Of a stretch of 64,000 nucleotides of DNA, positions 46,384 through 55,850 are shown in pieces. Below the pieces are notes generated by a model. It saw only the letters and a program-made list of their open reading frames with translations. It searched no databases and had not been told where the DNA came from. Origin of the DNA: Lactarius indigo (taxonomy: Eukaryota; Basidiomycota; Agaricomycetes; Russulales; Russulaceae); assembly GCA_025766275.1 (NCBI GenBank), contig JAFKAC010000010.1, positions 744,001-808,000 of the forward strand. The letters are read 5' to 3'. Position 1 is the first letter of the stretch. Every line of letters begins with the position of its first letter. The translations under genes and the position numbers were made by a program.

Positions 46384-46416
46384 ACAGTAACCATCTTCTC
46401 CACTAGCCTCCCTACC

Positions 46417-47837
46417 ATGCCCTCTCGCTCCTCCTCTGTAGAACACCTTGTTGCTTGCACAATGGAAAGAGGCTCCTTTGACAAAACACCCTCTGTCACC
46501 CCCTCCCCTGGTTATTCCCCTTTCCCAGTATGACCCCCTTCCTTGCCTTCACTTATCCAGGAGCCACAACCCATCAATCCCACCATGCCCAGCATCGTAG
46601 AAACAGAAGGAGGAGGAATAGCTCTTCGTGTTCCCCCTCCTGGACACACAGTTCCTCCCACCCCTGAGATATACCAACCCATTACCTCTCCCCCTGACCC
46701 TAGAGTGACTATAGCTCATCTCAGCAAAATAGTCAATGACCTAATCATAGATACACTCCCCATCAATTATGAAAGGATGCATATCACTGCTGAAGAAGAT
46801 GACAACCCTGGCTACCCCTTCTTTTTGAATGACCCTTGGAGCAGCCACTATGTCCACTTCCTCATCCCTGACAACACTGACCCAACCTTGTACATCTGAA
46901 AGGATGCTAAGTGGATCAAGATCAGCAAAAACAAAGAAGAGGTCATTGGTACCATGGGCAAGAATCTCCCTCACTATGGCCTCTCCCTCTTCCTCCTCCC
47001 CAAAGGCAATGACCCCCACAACCCAGCTCCCCTTATCACCCCAGCACAGATGCAGAACTTTGATGAAGCTTCCCCTATATGACCAGCAAAGTCAATGAAG
47101 TCCTAGAAGACCTGGGAGATGACTGCCTCATAGCAGAAGTTTTCAGGACTCATCAGCTCCTGTGACACCAGAAGGCCCTCCGAAAGGAGATTGAAGGCCT
47201 GTACAAGATGATGGAGCCCCTCAAAAGGCACCTCCTCAACATGGACACGCAACTGTCCAGTGCCCAAAGGAGGTTGCAAGAACACAAGGCTCATATGAGG
47301 ATTGCAGATTATTGGCTTGCCTTACACCCCCCTCCTCCTGAAGAAGAGACTCACCCCTTCAAACTACAACCCATCCCCACCCCTGCCTCATCTCATTATC
47401 ACCTCATGCCCCAGCTTCATGAAGAACCAGAGGGACCCACCCCTTCTGCTAAAAGAAGGAAGAGGTGCAGGCATAGGACCAACAAGAAGGAGACTGGCAC
47501 CATCTGACTTTGCTACAGATGCCAGTCCAAAGACCACCTTTCCTTCACTTGCCCCCAGAAACAGAAGTACTGCTGGAGGTGCTCCAGTACTGACCACTTC
47601 CCTTACCAGTGCCTCTGGCCAGCCCCAGAAGAACACACACAGTGGTGTTGCAAGTGCTTCACTCACAACAGCCATGAAGAAATCAAGTGCCCCAAATATA
47701 AACATTGTTGCAAATGTGGGACCTATGGTCCTTTCAACTTCCTTCACCAGCATTGTTGCCCACTCCCTCACAAAGACACCCCCTCCAATGATGTGGACAA
47801 TGATGTCTATGACCTGGTGGACTTTGAAGCACTCTAG
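46417..47837 (+). pseudogene. ORF3 of G5: coiled-coil protein with zinc-knuckle array
   Basis: ATG 46417, 33 nt after the pol stop and in the same frame, ending TAG 47837 (about 473 codons with one 1-nt frameshift near 47077 and TGAs near 46530, 46897, 47163 and 47505). N-terminus proline/serine rich. Core: INYERMHITAEEDDNPGYPF then FLNDPWSSHYVHFLI, KEEVIGTMGKNLPHYGLSLF, PAQMQNFDEA. Coiled-coil-like: LRKEIEGLYKMMEPLKRHLL and QLSSAQRRLQEHKAHMR. A basic patch KRRKRCRHRTNKKE precedes tandem zinc knuckles CYRCQSKDHLSFTC, CWRCSSTDHFPYQC (both C-x2-C-x4-H-x4-C) and CCKCFTHNSHEEIKC (C-x2-C-x5-H-x4-C), then a further Cys/His cluster CCKCGTYGPF...HQHCC. Located before the polypurine tract, so part of the element. 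Probably nucleic-acid binding; exact role unknown. Confidence 0.7.
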
Positions 47838-47850
47838 GGAGAGTTGACTT

Positions 47851-47863
47851 AGAGAGGGGCTCA
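47851..47863 (+). promoter_or_regulatory. Polypurine tract of G5
   Basis: AGAGAGGGGCTCA directly precedes the 3' LTR start TGTTATG. Confidence 0.6.
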
Positions 47864-47898
47864 TGTTATGATCTGATGCTTCAGACCTTAGTTACAAT
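47864..47898 (+). repeat. 3' LTR-B of G5, truncated to 35 bp
   Basis: TGTTATGATCTGATGCTTCA and the following 15 bases match the LTR-B start; homology stops at 47898. Confidence 0.75.
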
Positions 47899-48060
47899 CC
47901 ATGACCTCACATGCAGTAGCTTACACAAGATGTATAGTACATGTCACTCAAAGTAAATAGGGGTAATATCCCATCTTTACACTCTCAAGCTCACTCATCC
48001 CCTCCAGGGATTTCTACATATATACAATAAATCTCAATATAACTCATTTCTGACTTGGAA

Positions 48061-49062
48061 TCATTGGGTTGGAGGTGGTTGAGTAAGTGAAGGAGGCATT
48101 GTTGACTGAGTCAAAAGAGGCAGGTCACCCAGGGAGATTTCTGGATGGGGTGTTGATGAAAAATTCCCATGATCCATATTTGACCCTGAGGCATCTGAGT
48201 CCATTGCTCCTCTGTTACTCTCTCCATTGGGGTTATTTTCATTGCTATTCTCATCTTTCCTATTATCAGAAGGATGTAGAGCCTCTGGGCTGTTGGCTAG
48301 ACCATAAAGGGGCACTGGCAGTTGGGGTTTTATTGATGATGCATAGCTTGGAGTGAAGTCTTCCTCAGTGAAAACTTATGGGTTTAAAGGCCTGATTCTT
48401 GACCTCCTCCAGGCTGAAAGGGTGATATCCTCCTTCATAGACTCTGCTATACATGCAATCAAGTACTTCCTGATTACATCTTTCTGTGTTATTGACTTCC
48501 CTGTTTCTTCTGGAATGAGTAGGGAACACTTTTGCCATGCTTGCTATAATGGCCCAAATATACACCAATATTGAGCAGTTGCAGGGGATACAAAGTGTGG
48601 GGGGGATACAAAAAAGGTGAATCCCCACATTTTCTGCTGCTTCACAAAGCTCAATTTTTTTGTGTGAGTGATGCCTGTTGTATATCAGTAATATTGATTT
48701 TCTTGACACATTCTCCTCTGTTGCTTGGGGGACAAAGAACTTCTCAAACCACTGGGTGCCAATATAGTCACTTGTCCACCCCTTATCCAACAAGGCAATG
48801 CTGTATGCATGGTAAGCACCTCATTTAATATGACCATACCTTTTTGTTGACTTACATGATGCCATCCTCCTTAAAATATTTGTCATGGAGGATATGCTTT
48901 CCACAGAATGCAATCCTGGCAGTAAGACATCGCCATCTGCTGCAACACACTTGATCATTGTCATAAGCTTGAGGTCTGGGCTCTGCATCTTTACACAATT
49001 ATGCTGTTCTTGGGAGTAAAAGTACTTTGTATTGTCATTGAACTTCCTGCCACTGCCAAGTT
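48061..49062 (-). pseudogene. Pogo/Fot1-like DDE transposase remnant
   Basis: Minus strand: IQLGSGRKFNDNTKYFYSQE (about 49060-49000), LMTMIKCVAADGDVLLP, after a frameshift IAFCGKHILHDKYFKEDGI. A short intron-like segment (GTAAGT...ATACAG, about 48862-48799) comes next, then LLDKGWTSDYIGTQWFEKFF, KSILLIYNRHHSHKKIEL and LFCIPPTLCIPCNCSILVYI. The order matches the DDE_1 core of pogo-like transposases. In the second-Asp motif, usually LLxDGHxSH, the Asp is replaced by Asn, and the downstream PPH motif is eroded. An acidic, proline-rich tail runs to 48061. The N-terminal DNA-binding domain is missing; a copia LTR lies at the cut edge (49068). Confidence 0.65.
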
Positions 49063-49403
49063 GTATCTGTATTTGTAGCTAAAGCTAAAGTGTCATTGTT
49101 TTCTTCTATTCTGTGACTGTATAAGGCTATAAGTGGAGTTACCTTATTTAGATATGCTTAGTCAGGTCGATATATCCTGCAGAGGACAGAAAATATGCCT
49201 TTAGTCTTATATCCTCCTCTGCAGTCCCCTTATGTCCTCTGTGACTCAAGGGCTGTTACACCCTAGCAGGGGCATGGGTTCTAGGGGTTCTAAGTCACAC
49301 AAGTATCAAGTGAAGATGTCTGTTGTCTTATTGCTATGAAATACAAGTGGCAAGGGTGTGGCACAGTGTGCAGCACTACTCTGTAAATAGGGCTCCTTGC
49401 CCA

Positions 49404-50216
49404 TGTTAGAATGCGACCTATGAAAGGCCCTTGAGTCACAGAGGACACAAGGGGACTGCAGAGGAGGATATAAGACTAAAGGGATATTTTCCATCCTCTG
49501 CAGGATATATCTGTTGATAAGTGACCTCTGCGCACTTAGCGGCTCATACGGACCGGACTTACAGATATGGACTGCTGTAGATTAATCAGGACCGCTTTAG
49601 ATTAGATTTGATTTGATCTGTACAATCTAGAACTTCTATGACATCACTGTACAATGACATCACATGGACTACTCCGGACTCTTCATTGTACTCCTTCCTT
49701 TGTTCTCTTTCTAGCATTATCTTTATTGTGATGTCACTATGATATCATCTTTAGTCTGGACCCTCATTGTTTTGCGCTCCTTGTTCTCCATTAGCACACT
49801 CCTTGTCCCGCATGTAGAACAACGTCTCTTGTATTTGTGTGACTCTATGTTACTTCCCTTGTAGTAGTGTCACTCCCCTGTATAGTATAAGTAGTAGGCT
49901 TGTACGCTCCTGGTCCACATCAGTTCCTCACTGTTGTGTGCCAGGTATGTTCCCTCTTCTCCAATGTAACATCAGTTCCTCACTGTTGTGTGCCAGACAA
50001 CCTCTGCTTCACTCTACTTTGCTTAACACCCCTCTGCTGCTTCCAGTCACCCTCTATATCTCACTACAGTACTATCAGTCCACTGTGAGTATAGTTCTTA
50101 TGTGTCTGTTCATCAATATCAACCTGACTAAGCATATCTAAATAAGGTAACTCGACTTGAAGCAATGTAGAGTCACAGAATAGAAGAAAACAGCAACACT
50201 TTAGCCACAAATAGCA
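49404..50216 (-). repeat. Solo copia LTR nested in LTR-B
   Basis: TGTTAGAATGCG to AAATAGCA when the inner LTR-F is removed. Flanks GCCCA and GCCTG form an imperfect duplication; intact LTR-B has GCCTG or GCCCG here. Lacks the 52-nt segment. Confidence 0.82.
49512..50115 (+). repeat. Solo LTR-F, innermost of the nest
   Basis: 604 bp with perfect duplication ATATC (49507-49511, 50116-50120). Contains the 52-nt segment GTATGT...GCCAG at 49945-49996, whose 3' part repeats the upstream CATCAGTTCCTCACTG block. TATA-like AGTATAAGTAGTAGG near 49885. Confidence 0.9.
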
Positions 50217-50676
50217 GCCTGAAGTGTGTAACACTTCTCTACACTTGATCTTGCTAGTGCACAGAGTCTAACAGGTGTGACGTGTTGATATAGTTCAATT
50301 GCAAAGACTTTGAAGTGTCCTGGTCAAGGACTGAGGTAGGGGATGCATAAGAAGAGGGGGCAGAATGAGGTCACACCAAAGTATGAAGGCAAGGTTGCTA
50401 GATTGCAAATGAAGCCAAGTCTGGCTTCCTACAGTCTATGGTACAGGCTTATATAGGATGAGGTTCCAAACAACATGAACACAAGTCCATACAATATCAA
50501 AGAGACCAAATGGGCTAGGAGAGTATTTGGATCAAGAAAACAACACCACTAATAATAGTAGCTCCTTTGGTAACAAAGTATAGTATAGCTGGGGAAAGAC
50601 AAGAGTGAGACATACTGCAACTGAAGTCTGAAGCGTCAGATCATAATAAGGGCCATCTATAGGTCACATTATGACA

Positions 50677-51285
50677 AGATATGCAATGCAAGTAGACTGC
50701 AAGGTGTCCCATGCAAAGTGCTAGCTCTTCACTGCAACAGCAAAGTCATGGTTGCACTGCTTGGATAGCTGGTTTCACTCATGTGGGAGTGGATAGTAGC
50801 AAAGTCAACATCCTTGAGACAATCAGTAAGATAACTTTCTCCTTCTCCTTTGCAGCCCTTCTCCTTTTGTGCACCTTCTAGAAACCCTGCCATCCCTTCC
50901 AAATAGACTTCAGGTTATTTAGACTTGGTTGTTACAATGTGCCCATGCAAGACTATCTGGCCAATTTTGGATGATCAGTGCATCAACACTTAGTGCTTAG
51001 TATCAGGCCACATGGGGTGTTTTGTGTGTGGACTATTTGTGGTGGCATCAACCATAGCTGGATGTACAACTTTTTGGTGCTTTGCACTCCTGTATATCTA
51101 CCACTTCTTTATGTGCAGGGAACTTTTACTACTATGATTCAGTTTTAAAAGGTGTCTAAGATCCCTTTATTGCAACTCAGTTGTGCATTGGTGGACCCAA
51201 TGCTATATCATTCAGTATTGGTGCTCATGTGTTAACTTTCAAATCGATTATGGCTTTGTCTGATTTCATGTTAGCATGCTCTAGT
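50677..51285. other. Unassigned region
   Basis: No feature recognised between the LTR nest and the solo LTR-H. Confidence 0.4.
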
Positions 51286-51290
51286 CTTAA

Positions 51291-52021
51291 TGTCGCGAAC
51301 TCCCCTGTCACTTTCCTTCTTTTGCCCTTATCTGATCCAGTCCCTTTCTTGGTAGTTACCTCCTTGAACCTATACTTCCCCTTATCTGATTGTTCTAGCA
51401 CCTTCTGTGCTATCCTTATCTATCCTTCCCCTGCCTTGCTGGCATAACACCATCTTGCATGATAATAGCATCATCCTGCCAGCGCATTACTCTATCTATA
51501 GCAACCAGTAGCACTATGCGCTCAGGCGCAATCCTGTACTATATAAGGAACCCTGTAGTGCGCCTTAGCTCCTTAGCTTTGGCTTAATCAATCATCTGCG
51601 TTGTATCTCCATTGACTCCTTGAGTGCTTCAGTCCCTTCAGCACTCAAGCCCTTGACCCTGAACCCTTGACCCTTATCCCCTTTGGGTCATTCCCCTCTC
51701 AGCCTCTGTGCAGGCTTCCCCTTTAACTCCGCTCTTATCCTCTTTCTGTCTTACTGGTCAGCCCAGTGACACGTGACCTTTGGACTTAGGCCTCAGTGCT
51801 CATCCATTGCTACAGACTCAGTCACCTTAATACAAGGGGCTGTTACAGAAGGACCTTCCCACCTCATCATAGGGGGATTGCCACAGACTTAGCTACCTCA
51901 GTGTAGGAGCTATTACAGAAGACCTTAGGAGTCCTTCCACTCAGTGGGGATCCAACTCAGAGTCCTTTGCCTTAGGCAGGATCTGTTACAGAACGATGCA
52001 CGCCCCTGCAGAGGTGTGACA
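51291..52021 (+). repeat. Solo LTR-H (short form)
   Basis: 731 bp, TGTCGCGAACTCC to GGTGTGACA, perfect duplication CTTAA (51286-51290, 52022-52026). TATA-like ACTATATAAGG near 51539. Confidence 0.88.
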
Positions 52022-52193
52022 CTTAACAAGTCAAGTTGCAACTAGGAGACTGATTCTCCTGTGGATGAGATGGTTGGTACAGTGAGATATTTGCAGTAAA
52101 ATCACCTCCAAATGAATAGATATCCCTTAGAGTCCACCTACAGATGAGATCTCTTGTCATCTAACAGCTGTCCCAGTTCACCCCCTCCCCTAA

Positions 52194-52776
52194 TGTTACG
52201 ATTTTCCTTGGACTTGTTCATTCACATGCTACTATTCCTTTCCCTGTACCATACGAGCCCTGTACGATTACACGGACTTTACGATTATCTGATTCCTATC
52301 ATGCGCCTTACTTATCGATGTTCTCTTCTGATAAAGTTCAACATGTGTTAGTTTCCGACTTGTTCCCATCCACGTGCGACCCCGTGTGATCCCCCTTTGT
52401 CCTTGATATATCCATGTCTTGTTCTCTTTATGCCTGTCCCTTTATTCCTTAAACCAGCGATGGCGCCATCTATTTGTGATGACCATACAGCGTAGCCTCT
52501 ATTTAACCCTAGTCATACCTAGCTTGTACGGTAGACTAGACTTCTTGTGTAAATACTACACTTGTCTAAGACAGATGCCTCCGTGCTTTCCCCTGTCTCA
52601 AGAACTCCTTATTCTTGCTAGGCCTTTGCGTCTTAGCCTTCCTCTACGATCCAAGTGACTGTCGTCCTTGTGATCCTTGTGCATCATTCTGCTGAAGCCA
52701 GGCCTTAGAGCTTGTGCTACCGTAACTCGACTGACTTGGTACAGGTTGTACCCTACGCCCCCATAGTGGTGTAACA
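52194..52776 (+). repeat. Solo LTR-C
   Basis: 583 bp, TGTTACGATTTTCC to GTGGTGTAACA, perfect duplication CCTAA (52189-52193, 52777-52781). Retains more CpGs than the G1 and G2 copies. Confidence 0.9.
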
Positions 52777-52937
52777 CCTAACACATCACATGACATCATG
52801 TGACTCTTGGCATAAACTAACACAGACCTTAACTTGCCATATAACATTTCGGAAAATTTATGTAATTAAGTCTTGTGGCCAAGTAAATGAAAACTTGTAC
52901 ACAATGTACACATTTTGGGACCCAATTCCCCAAATGC

Positions 52938-53241
52938 TCTAACCTCAACCACTGCCCTATGCCATGCACAGCTCCATAAGTGCTACCCCTTTTGTGCTCC
53001 GTGCCCTTTTAAGGGTCCCTTGTGCTTCGGTGACATCATACTTTATGTCTTCTTATGAACCTGACTCGTTTCCTCTGGGAGGTGACACCTGACTGAGTTA
53101 ATTTTCTTGGATCATTTACTTTTCTGCCCGCATGTGAGTCTTGGCTTACTTAATTTTGCTACAATTTCTCTTGCTCTCACATTTGAAGACCAGATTTGTA
53201 TTATGTACTGCCCTGGAATAAAATTGATCCAAAAAAAAAAA
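52938..53241 (+). mobile_element. Poly(A) retroposon with 14-bp target duplication
   Basis: A sequence of about 304 bp ending in AATAAA (53217-53222), then a 13-A tract (53231-53243). It is flanked by the direct repeat AATTCCCCAAATGC (52924-52937 and 53242-53255). This is the signature of LINE-type target-primed reverse transcription. No open frame or pol III box was seen, so it is either a 5'-truncated LINE end or a processed mRNA retrocopy. Confidence 0.75.
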
Positions 53242-53255
53242 AATTCCCCAAATGC

Positions 53256-54472
53256 ACCCCACATCAAATGATGACTTCACCCCCCTGTCCAAGAACCAAT
53301 GTACCTAATCAAAGTGCAAGGCCATTGTCCATGAGTGGTCAGAGTGTTCTACTCATGGTTCTTGCAAAGGTGGCTTGTTATGGTTTCACCCTCACATCCT
53401 TGGCAAACAGCAATACGAAGGATGCAACCACGTGAAGAAGAGAAGGATGACGAAGAAAAGGCTAAGATAAGGCATAAACCAAGAGCTAAGTGCCCTGGCC
53501 CACGATATCATTGGACCTTCTGCGATGACACACAGAACTGTAGGTTCCACTGGCCCATATAAGCAAGACCCTGATCACCTGTCATGTGACCCGGGCATGT
53601 GACCTGGCTAGAATGCACTGGAAGAGTCCAGATGAGCTTGTGCCTGGCTGACTGATGTTTGGTACCTGATGACTGATACTGGCTGCAGATTACTCATAGA
53701 CGATTACACTGTTACGATAAGGATGACTGATGCTCTGCTCTGATTGGTTGACTGACTGTATGCTGACTGATACTTACACATTCCTGATGACACTCATTAC
53801 TGTATGATTACTCACCCTAGGATCGTTGTATCAGGGTTTCTGAGTTTGAACCTTAGAGCTGAGGAGTATAAGTGGGGTACCTTGTATCCCCAACTCCTTA
53901 GCTTGAGATCTTGGTGAATTGTACTGGCTGCTCGCCATCTTCCCTGTATCTTTTGAGCTGGGCTGTTTGCCACCTCATTGGCTGTCTGCCATTCCCCCTT
54001 TCCTCTCTTATCTGCCATTTTTGCCTCTCAGTGCTCTTGCCTGATAGAGTGCTGCTGGTACCTTTGTTGACTAGGGGACGCCTTGGCTGTATTCGCCCTT
54101 CCCCATAAGTTGGCTGACGATTTGGGGCACAGTGTTCCCGCAGAACTGTCCAAGTCAGACACTACACCCGTACAAGCATAACATGGCTGGAGCATTTGTG
54201 AGGCCAAATGTCATAACTCATAGGATGAACAGTCCACTTGGTGTTTTGAAGGCTGCTTTCCACTGGTCATCTTCTTTTATGTGAACATTATGGTATCCCC
54301 ACCTGATATCAAACTTTAAGAATAGTGCCTTTCCATTTATGTTGGTCAGGATGTCAGAAATGAGAGGCAGGGGGTAAGTGTCATTTATTGTCCATGTGTT
54401 CAGAGGTCTGTAGTCAAGGATGGTGTGCAAGCCTCCTTCTGTTTTCTTCCTGAAGAAGGAAGAAGCATAGGG
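53256..54472 (-). pseudogene. Gypsy G8 RT fragment, split by LTR-E
   Basis: Minus strand: YASSFFRKKTEGGLHTILDY, LFLKFDIRWGYHNVHIKEDD, GLFIL-stop-VMTFGLTNAPA, then LTR-E, then ATFARTMSRTL and decayed sequence to about 53256. Very similar to G5 RT, including the TGA before VMTFGL. The upstream edge at 54472 is fused to 25 bp of a copia LTR. Confidence 0.75.
53376..54183 (+). repeat. Solo LTR-E in G8 RT
   Basis: 808 bp, TGTTATGGTTTC to AAGCATACA, perfect duplication TGGCT (53371-53375, 54184-54188). TATA-like GAGTATAAGTGGGG near 53868. Confidence 0.85.
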
Positions 54473-54518
54473 CAACACTTTAGCCACAAATAACACTCCC
54501 CCATGAATGTGCAGGGCT

Positions 54519-55299
54519 CTAAGTTCCCAACTGATCACTGAATAAACCAAGCATTCTAGCACACTTCTCAACATTGAACTGGTCAAGAGCCTCTGTCAAG
54601 ATGTCAGCAGCCATCTCCTGTCTTATAACAAAGCTGGGACTGATTAGGTGATCTTGAACAGCATCCCTCAGCCAAAATAGGTGAAGAGACAGATGCTTCA
54701 TCTTGCTATGATGCTCTGGGTTATTGCTCACTGCAATGGCTGATTGATTGTCCATCTTCAGCAGTGAGGGACCAGAGATCTTGTAGCCAAGCTCCCCCAT
54801 GAACTGATGCATCCAGAGGATCTCCTTGCCTTGACAGCAGAGATGTGCTCTGCCTCAGTTGTGGACAAGGCAACCAAAGCCTGCAACTTGGAGCTCCAAA
54901 AAGCCCCTCTAGAGCCAATCTTGACCACATATCCACCAGTTGACTTGCCATTGTCTGGGTTTCCACCATGATCAGCATCTGAGTAAGTGATGAATGGCTC
55001 AGGTGAAGTGGAGGGCTTGTAGACAAGCTTGTAGTTGATTGTACCCTTCAAATAGTGAAGCACATGCTTGGCTGCTTGCCAATGAGCTGAGCCAGGGTTG
55101 GAGTTGAATCTTGCAAGCACTCCAGCAGCATAGGTGATGTCTGGCTTTGTGGTGACTGCCAGATACATCAGGCAGCCTACAACAGAGATATAGGGGTATT
55201 GGCACATTTCTGAGGCTTCTGCATTGTTCTGGGGGCACATGGAAGTGGAAAGATGTGTCCCAGGGTTGAGAGGAGTGGAGACAGGCTTGAAATTGCTGA
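54519..55299 (-). pseudogene. Copia C RNase H
   Basis: Minus strand 55240-54758: GCLMYLAVTTKPDITYAAGV, HYLKGTINYKLVYKPSTSPE, YSDADHGGNPDNGKSTGGYV, ALSTTEAEHISAV, then a frameshift into 54812-54519: HQFMGELGYKISGPSLLKMD, NQSAIAVSNNPEHHSK and EMAADILTEAL. Confidence 0.8.
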
Positions 55300-55808
55300 T
55301 GTTACAGTACGGACTGAAGGACTCATCATAAACGACTTATGGCCAGTTATGACTATGGCCCAACAGCAATATTAGTCATAGACTCTTACATCATATCAGT
55401 CAGCATAGTAGTTTACATGTGATTGTGACTTGTGCATGACTCATTCCTAGGATAGCTGTACTAGGGTTGAGCTAGTTACACTATTGGTTACCTATTGTTC
55501 CAGCAGCACTTTAAAGCCTGTGTGTATCTGTATAAGTAGTAGTCACAGAAGACCAAAAGTCCCCATCTTGGTCTTCTTCAATCCACCACCTTGATTCGAC
55601 TCTCGTCAGCCTTAGTCCTTGACTAAGTGTGCTTCCACTTCTACCAAACCAAGAGTAGAGCCTCTTCACCCTTTTGCTGCAGTGTGCGCCAAGGAGGCCC
55701 CTGTTCAGCTGATGTTGGGTTGATACAAGATCCCCATTTGCCTAATCTTTGCTAAGTCGTCTATGCCATTTCAAGTCCAAGTTGGACTAATGCTTGTAGA
55801 GCATAACA
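55300..55808 (+). repeat. Solo LTR-G in copia C
   Basis: 509 bp, TGTTACAGTACGG to AGAGCATAACA, perfect duplication GCTGA (55295-55299, 55809-55813). TATA-like CTGTATAAGTAGTAG near 55530. Confidence 0.9.
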
Positions 55809-55850
55809 GCTGAGACCATGCTCCTGAAGCAGATTGGAGATGTACTGGCT

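Larger units (their letters stand above)
40493..47898 (+). mobile_element. Ty3/gypsy chromovirus G5, nearly complete
   Basis: A 5' LTR-B (576 bp), an interior of about 6.8 kb, and the first 35 bp of a 3' LTR-B. Order: gag, CCHC, protease, RT, RNase H, integrase, GPY/F, chromodomain, ORF3, polypurine tract. It is the clearest demonstration in the window that ORF3 lies inside the element. Coding frames are interrupted by many TGA codons, one TAA and several 1-nt frameshifts. The 3' LTR is truncated at 47898. Inserted into G4 gag (left flank AATAT). Confidence 0.88.
49254..50648 (-). repeat. Solo LTR-B nested in copia LTR
   Basis: Its two halves (49254-49403 and 50217-50648) form one LTR-B. Perfect duplication AGGGC (49249-49253, 50649-50653) within the outer copia LTR. 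Confidence 0.85.
49068..50676 (+). repeat. Solo copia LTR (outermost of four nested LTRs)
   Basis: The two halves, 49068-49253 and 50649-50676, together make a copia LTR (TGTATTTGTAGC to ATTATGACA). This copy lacks the 52-nt GT-AG segment. Flanks GTATC and AGATA do not match, so the original duplication has decayed or was rearranged. Confidence 0.78.

Noticed and set aside
40493..47898. UGA read as tryptophan (altered code) in gypsy elements
   Set aside because: Stops are almost exclusively TGA, which first suggested recoding. But conserved tryptophans use TGG, and where the family residue is known the TGA sites are arginines, so CGA to TGA CpG decay is simpler.
51430..52021. Tandem 'cttgaccctgaacccttgacccttatcccc' satellite
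   Set aside because: A short internal repetition confined to LTR-H, present also in the copy at 25369-26387.
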